DNA from: Taishania sp.
GTDB taxonomy: Bacteria > Bacteroidota > Bacteroidia > Flavobacteriales_D > Crocinitomicaceae
Direction of reading: 5' to 3'
NCBI GenBank assembly: GCA_030150045.1
Contig: JASLGM010000027.1
Span: forward strand, 124,001 to 188,000
DNA: 64,000 nt
Shown: positions 60,755 through 64,000 of the stretch, piece by piece
How positions within the stretch are numbered: position 1 is the stretch's first letter
Layout: every line of letters begins with the position of its first letter
The notes under the pieces: model-generated
What the model was told of the DNA's origin: nothing
What the model saw: the letters and a program-made list of their open reading frames with translations, nothing else
Databases searched by the model: none
Translations under genes and position numbers: made by a program

Positions 60755-61521
60755 ATTACAATCAACGTCAAATAACAAATCAATTCTGCAACTTGTTGAG
60801 TAGCCCCTAAACAATCTCCGGTATATCCACCTAAGTGTTTTTTAAAATAAGCTCCCATTACAACTTTAGAAATATAAGCTGTAACAACAGCAAAAACAAA
60901 TAGAAAGGAAACGAAAAAAAAGAACAATCCAATGGGAACAAATGCAAAGAACAATGCTCCATAGGAAAGTCGTTCATTTGCTAAAGGTTTACTCTTACTC
61001 AGATCAATGTCTGCGACATAACAATGTGTATAAATCATTGTACCTGCTACAAACCTACTAACAACATGAGAAAAAAGTATCGCATAAATGAGATGTGACA
61101 CACTTAAACTTCCAAGTGTATGTAAAGCACCAAACTTCGCTCCTAACAATAAAACCATTCCAATCGTACCATAAGCTCCAAGTCGACTATCTTTCATGAT
61201 TGTCAATATTTTTTCTGGCGAATATCCACCACCAAAACTATCGCAAACATCTGCAAACCCATCCTCATGAAAAGCCCCAGTCAGCAAAACACTCAATCCC
61301 ATTGTCAAAACTAAAGACAATCCTAAATCAAAGAAGAATGAAAACAAATAGAAAAAAAGAACATTTATTCCTCCAACGATCAAACCAATACTTGAAAAGT
61401 ATTTTTGAGATTGATTCATTAAATTAGTGCTATATGGTAAATGAAAAGGAACAGGTATCCTCGTAAAAAACATAACTGCAGTCCAGAAGGCAAACCATTC
61501 TTGTTTTAAAAAACTTTTCAT
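60739..61521 (-). CDS. cobS: Adenosylcobinamide-GDP ribazoletransferase
   Basis: The 260-residue membrane enzyme makes cobalamin (or its phosphate) from adenosylcobinamide-GDP and alpha-ribazole. Family landmarks: 'FFTRIPVP' near residue 20, 'GAFHEDGFADVCDSFGGGYSPEKILTIMKDSRLGAYG' near 85 (acidic metal site D/E), and 'GDCLGATQQVAELICYL' near 235. It overlaps cobC and follows cobT by 3 bases. Confidence 0.95.
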   Translation of the reverse strand: MKSFLKQEWFAFWTAVMFFTRIPVPFHLPYSTNLMNQSQKYFSSIGLIVGGINVLFFYLFSFFFDLGLSLVLTMGLSVLLTGAFHEDGFADVCDSFGGGYSPEKILTIMKDSRLGAYGTIGMVLLLGAKFGALHTLGSLSVSHLIYAILFSHVVSRFVAGTMIYTHCYVADIDLSKSKPLANERLSYGALFFAFVPIGLFFFFVSFLFVFAVVTAYISKVVMGAYFKKHLGGYTGDCLGATQQVAELICYLTLIVIWNYI

Positions 61522-61524
61522 TAT

Positions 61525-62529
61525 CTATTTATTTGAAACATTCGCTTGCTCAAAAGAAGCCATATTATTTAAAAATGCAATTGAACTTTTTATCAATGGA
61601 AAAGCTACAGCACAGCCTGTCCCTTCTCCAAGTCTCATATTCAAATGCAACAAAGCTCGTTGTTTAAGTTTATCTAATAACAAAGTATGTGCCTGCTCAT
61701 CAGAAACATGACAACAGATACAATTATCCAATATCTCTTTATCTTGCATCGCAGCAACAGCTAGAGTTGATGAGGCAATAAATCCGTCAATAAGCAAAAT
61801 CATATTGTTCCTTTTTGCTTCCATCATAGCTCCATACATCTGAGCAATCTCTAATCCTCCAAAAATTTGAAGAATAGTTTCTGCATCATTAACCTCTTCA
61901 TATTTTAATGAAACAGCTTTTAGTATTTCAAGTTTTCGTTGCAATTGTTCTGTATCTAATCCAGTACCTCGTCCTACACATTGCTCAATTGGTAATCCAA
62001 ACACCTTTGACATCATTAAAGAAGCTGAAGAGGTATTTCCTATTCCCATTTCTCCAAAACCAATAACATTACAACCTCTATCAAAGCAGTCTCGAACCAA
62101 TCTTGCACCATGATCAATTGAAAAAAACATTTCATCTAAAGTCATGGCTTTTTCATGCATCATGTTTCTACTACTGTTTCTAGCTTTAGCAATAATTAAA
62201 CCATTCCTTGCGTCAAAATCTTTTGATACACCAGCATCAACAACTATTAATTCAATTTCATTTTGCTCGCAAAAAACATTAATCGCGGCTCCCTTATTAA
62301 GAAAATTCAGAACCATTTGATGAGTCACTTCCGAAGGATAAGCACTCACCCCCTCACTAGCAATACCATGATCTGCAGCAAACACAAGCATATGGGGTTT
62401 AAGGATTACTGGACACAAAGACTGTTGTATTCTTCCAATCTTAAAGGCTACCTCTTCTAAATACCCTAACGCACCTAATGGTTTTGTTTTATTATCTATT
62501 TTAAATTTTAACTCCGCTTCAATGTTCAT
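61525..62529 (-). CDS. cobT: Nicotinate-nucleotide-dimethylbenzimidazole phosphoribosyltransferase
   Basis: The 334-residue enzyme activates the lower-ligand base (DMB or similar) with nicotinate mononucleotide. Visible parts: 'KTKPLGALGYLEEVAFKIGRIQ' near residue 14, 'LVFAADHGIASEGVSAYPSEVTHQMV' near 47, 'GFGEMGIGNTSSAS' near 155, and the catalytic Glu in 'RLGEGTGCAVAFPLI' near 300. It heads cobT-cobS-cobC. No cobU is nearby, and no cobalamin riboswitch is seen upstream. Confidence 0.95.
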   Translation of the reverse strand: MNIEAELKFKIDNKTKPLGALGYLEEVAFKIGRIQQSLCPVILKPHMLVFAADHGIASEGVSAYPSEVTHQMVLNFLNKGAAINVFCEQNEIELIVVDAGVSKDFDARNGLIIAKARNSSRNMMHEKAMTLDEMFFSIDHGARLVRDCFDRGCNVIGFGEMGIGNTSSASLMMSKVFGLPIEQCVGRGTGLDTEQLQRKLEILKAVSLKYEEVNDAETILQIFGGLEIAQMYGAMMEAKRNNMILLIDGFIASSTLAVAAMQDKEILDNCICCHVSDEQAHTLLLDKLKQRALLHLNMRLGEGTGCAVAFPLIKSSIAFLNNMASFEQANVSNK

Positions 62530-62591
62530 AGCTATATATCAATATATGGGTACCAAGACAATCTAACAGATTACCTTATATTTTATAAGCA

Positions 62592-62618
62592 TAAAAAAAG
62601 GAGTTCTTCAACTCCTTT
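62592..62618 (-). terminator. Terminator after rimO
   Basis: On the minus strand AAAGGAGTT-GAAG-AACTCCTTT is followed by TTTTAT. It separates rimO from cobT. Confidence 0.9.
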
Positions 62619-62627
62619 CAATCTTAT

Positions 62628-63941
62628 CTAGATAACTTCTGCATACAAGTCATAATGATCTGCCTTGACAACTTTCACCATTGCAAAATCTCCAATACGT
62701 ATGTAATTATCATCCGTTTTCTTTACCAAAACTTCATTATCGACTTCTGGAGAATCAAACTCTGTTCTTCCAACAAAATAATCACCATCTACACGATCAA
62801 AAAGAACCTTAAATGTTTTACCTACTTTCTCTTGATTCAATTCATATGAAATTCCCATTTGAAGTTCCATAATTGCATCAGCTCGTTCTTTTTTCACTTC
62901 CTCTGGAACATCGTCCTCAGAATTGTAAGCATGCGTATTCTCTTCGTGCGAATAAGTGAATATCCCCAATCTTTCAAATCTAGATTTCTCAACAAAATCA
63001 TACATCTCTTGGAAATCTTCCTCCGTCTCTCCTGGGTAACCAGCAATCAAAGTAGTACGAATTGTGATTCCAGGAACTTTTTCACGAATCACACCTACTA
63101 ACTCTTCCGTTTTTTCACGTGTGGTACCACGGCGCATATCCTTCAAGATTTTTGTAGAGCCATGTTGTAGAGGCATATCCAAATACTTACAAATATTATC
63201 GTACTTGTTCATTACCTCTAATACATCCATTGGGAAACCAGCTGGGAAAGCATAATGTAAACGAATCCACTCAATACCTTCTATCTGTGCCAACTCTTCC
63301 AATAACTCAGCTAATGCTCTCTTTTTATAAAGATCCAAACCATAATACGTAAGATCCTGAGCAATCAACATCAACTCCTTAACTCCTTTTGCAGCCAATG
63401 ATTTTGCAGAATTCACTAAATCCTCGATGGGTGTTGAGACATTCCCACCACGCATCAACGGAATAGCACAAAATGAACACGGACGATCACAGCCTTCAGC
63501 AATTTTAAAATAAGCATAATGATTAGGAGTCGTCAACAAACGCTCACCAACCAATTCTTTTTTATAATCCGCTTTTAATGTTTTTAACAAACGTGGCAAC
63601 TCTTTCGTCCCAAAAAAAGCATCCACTTCAGGAATTTCAGATTCTAATTCTCCTCTATATCGCTCAGACAAACATCCAGTAACATATACTTTATCTACTG
63701 CACCTTCATTTTTCGCGTCCACATAGCGTAAAATCGTATCAATCGATTCTTGCTTTGCATTATCAATAAAACCACAAGTATTAATGATTACAATTTCACT
63801 ATCATCAGACATAGACTCATGTTCCACATCAAATTTATTGGCCTTTAACTGTGCCATCATCACTTCAGAATCGAAGATATTTTTCGAACATCCTAAAGTC
63901 ACTACATTAACCTTGTTCTTTTTAAGGGTTTTGGTCTTCAT
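62628..63941 (-). CDS. rimO: Ribosomal protein S12 methylthiotransferase RimO
   Basis: The 437-residue radical-SAM enzyme adds a methylthio group to Asp88 of S12. N-terminal cluster Cys are in 'TLGCSKNIFDSE', 'INTCGFIDNAKQES' and 'VTGCLSERYRGEL'; the radical-SAM motif is 'EGCDRPCSFCAIPLMRGG' near residue 148; a C-terminal TRAM domain follows. It is distinguished from MiaB by 'HYAFPAGFPMDVL'-type segments and the 'CDRPCSFC' motif. The start follows a consensus promoter by only four bases. Confidence 0.96.
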   Translation of the reverse strand: MKTKTLKKNKVNVVTLGCSKNIFDSEVMMAQLKANKFDVEHESMSDDSEIVIINTCGFIDNAKQESIDTILRYVDAKNEGAVDKVYVTGCLSERYRGELESEIPEVDAFFGTKELPRLLKTLKADYKKELVGERLLTTPNHYAYFKIAEGCDRPCSFCAIPLMRGGNVSTPIEDLVNSAKSLAAKGVKELMLIAQDLTYYGLDLYKKRALAELLEELAQIEGIEWIRLHYAFPAGFPMDVLEVMNKYDNICKYLDMPLQHGSTKILKDMRRGTTREKTEELVGVIREKVPGITIRTTLIAGYPGETEEDFQEMYDFVEKSRFERLGIFTYSHEENTHAYNSEDDVPEEVKKERADAIMELQMGISYELNQEKVGKTFKVLFDRVDGDYFVGRTEFDSPEVDNEVLVKKTDDNYIRIGDFAMVKVVKADHYDLYAEVI

Positions 63942-63945
63942 GCTA

Positions 63946-63975
63946 CAAAATTACATACAATTTATTCAGTGCCAA
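63946..63975 (-). promoter_or_regulatory. Promoter of rimO, leaderless
   Basis: On the minus strand TTG (63973-63975), a 19-base spacer, and TAATTTTG (63946-63953) match the consensus. The ATG at 63941 begins 5 bases after the last base of the -7 element, so transcription should start at or next to the A of ATG. Confidence 0.75.
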
Positions 63976-64000
63976 ATACCAAATAACCTTAAAATTTAAA

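Noticed and set aside
62530..62591. Cobalamin riboswitch before cobT
   Set aside because: The gap is only about 60 AT-rich bases ending in the rimO terminator; there is no room or motif for the aptamer.
1..64000. CRISPR arrays, tRNA/rRNA genes, insertion sequences or prophage
   Set aside because: No regularly spaced repeats, tRNA-like T-loop/acceptor pairs, transposase or phage genes were found by reading.

Overview
The window is a chromosomal segment of a low-GC member of the Bacteroidota, most likely order Flavobacteriales and possibly near Crocinitomicaceae/Fluviicola (lineage is an inference from gene content only). Evidence: porP-gldK-gldL-gldM genes of the type IX secretion/gliding machinery, a fused ccoNO oxidase subunit, an S46 dipeptidyl-peptidase, YidD, a SusC-style TonB receptor, and repeated use of the Bacteroidota promoter (TTG about 17-24 nt before TAnnTTTG). 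No tRNA, rRNA, CRISPR array, transposase or prophage gene was seen; the window is core chromosome with dispersed intergenic repeats.

Layout. 1-8043 (minus): gldM (cut by the window edge), gldL, gldK, porP, an arginase-fold protein that has lost metal ligands, and topA. 8222-13143 (plus): miaB, a sigma-54 activator-like AAA+ regulator, lptE, an unknown TPR-like protein and secG, tightly packed. 13163-15272: groES-groEL behind an unusual control region. 15392-17433: a lipoprotein alpha/beta hydrolase and a barrel-like protein. 17474-19178 (minus): trpB alone behind what looks like a complete tryptophan attenuator, with a five-Trp leader peptide, terminator and promoter. 19431-27604: ahcY, a voltage-gated K+ channel, hemH with a cytoplasmic binding-protein homologue and an ABC exporter, upp, a small membrane protein and a HAD phosphatase. 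27869-32215: thioredoxin-like protein, TonB receptor with DtxR/IdeR-like operators, and an MFS exporter. 32567-33777: rlmB and osmC. 33838-43945: a full cbb3 oxidase locus (safE, ccoH, ccoG, ccoP, ccoQ, ccoNO, ccoS, ccoI) with a divergent Crp/Fnr regulator and two matching TGA-N6-TCA sites. 43989-56531: lipA, a DUF1508 protein, lpd, an S46 peptidase, ispE, accA, proC, a family 2 glycosyltransferase with an extra N-terminal domain, yidD and a lytic transglycosylase. 56558-63941: a DUF4836-like lipoprotein, ybaB, 5-formyl-THF cyclo-ligase, unknown proteins, the cobalamin tail genes cobC-cobS-cobT, and rimO.

Two dispersed intergenic repeat families occur. R1 has four copies (18711, 21771, 32361, 45599). 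It has conserved ends and core, but an arm whose sequence changes between copies while still pairing with itself. R2 has two copies (27628, 47301), each just after a terminator. Neither carries an ORF.

The most striking items are the Trp-codon leader in front of a solitary trpB (with an R1 repeat lodged between attenuator and gene), the covarying R1 repeats, the Fnr-type sites placed near -41 of ccoI and near -62 of ccoS, the iron-box-like operators at the TonB receptor promoter, and the arginase-fold protein lacking half its metal ligands. All promoter, operator and RNA-structure calls were made by eye and have not been computed.
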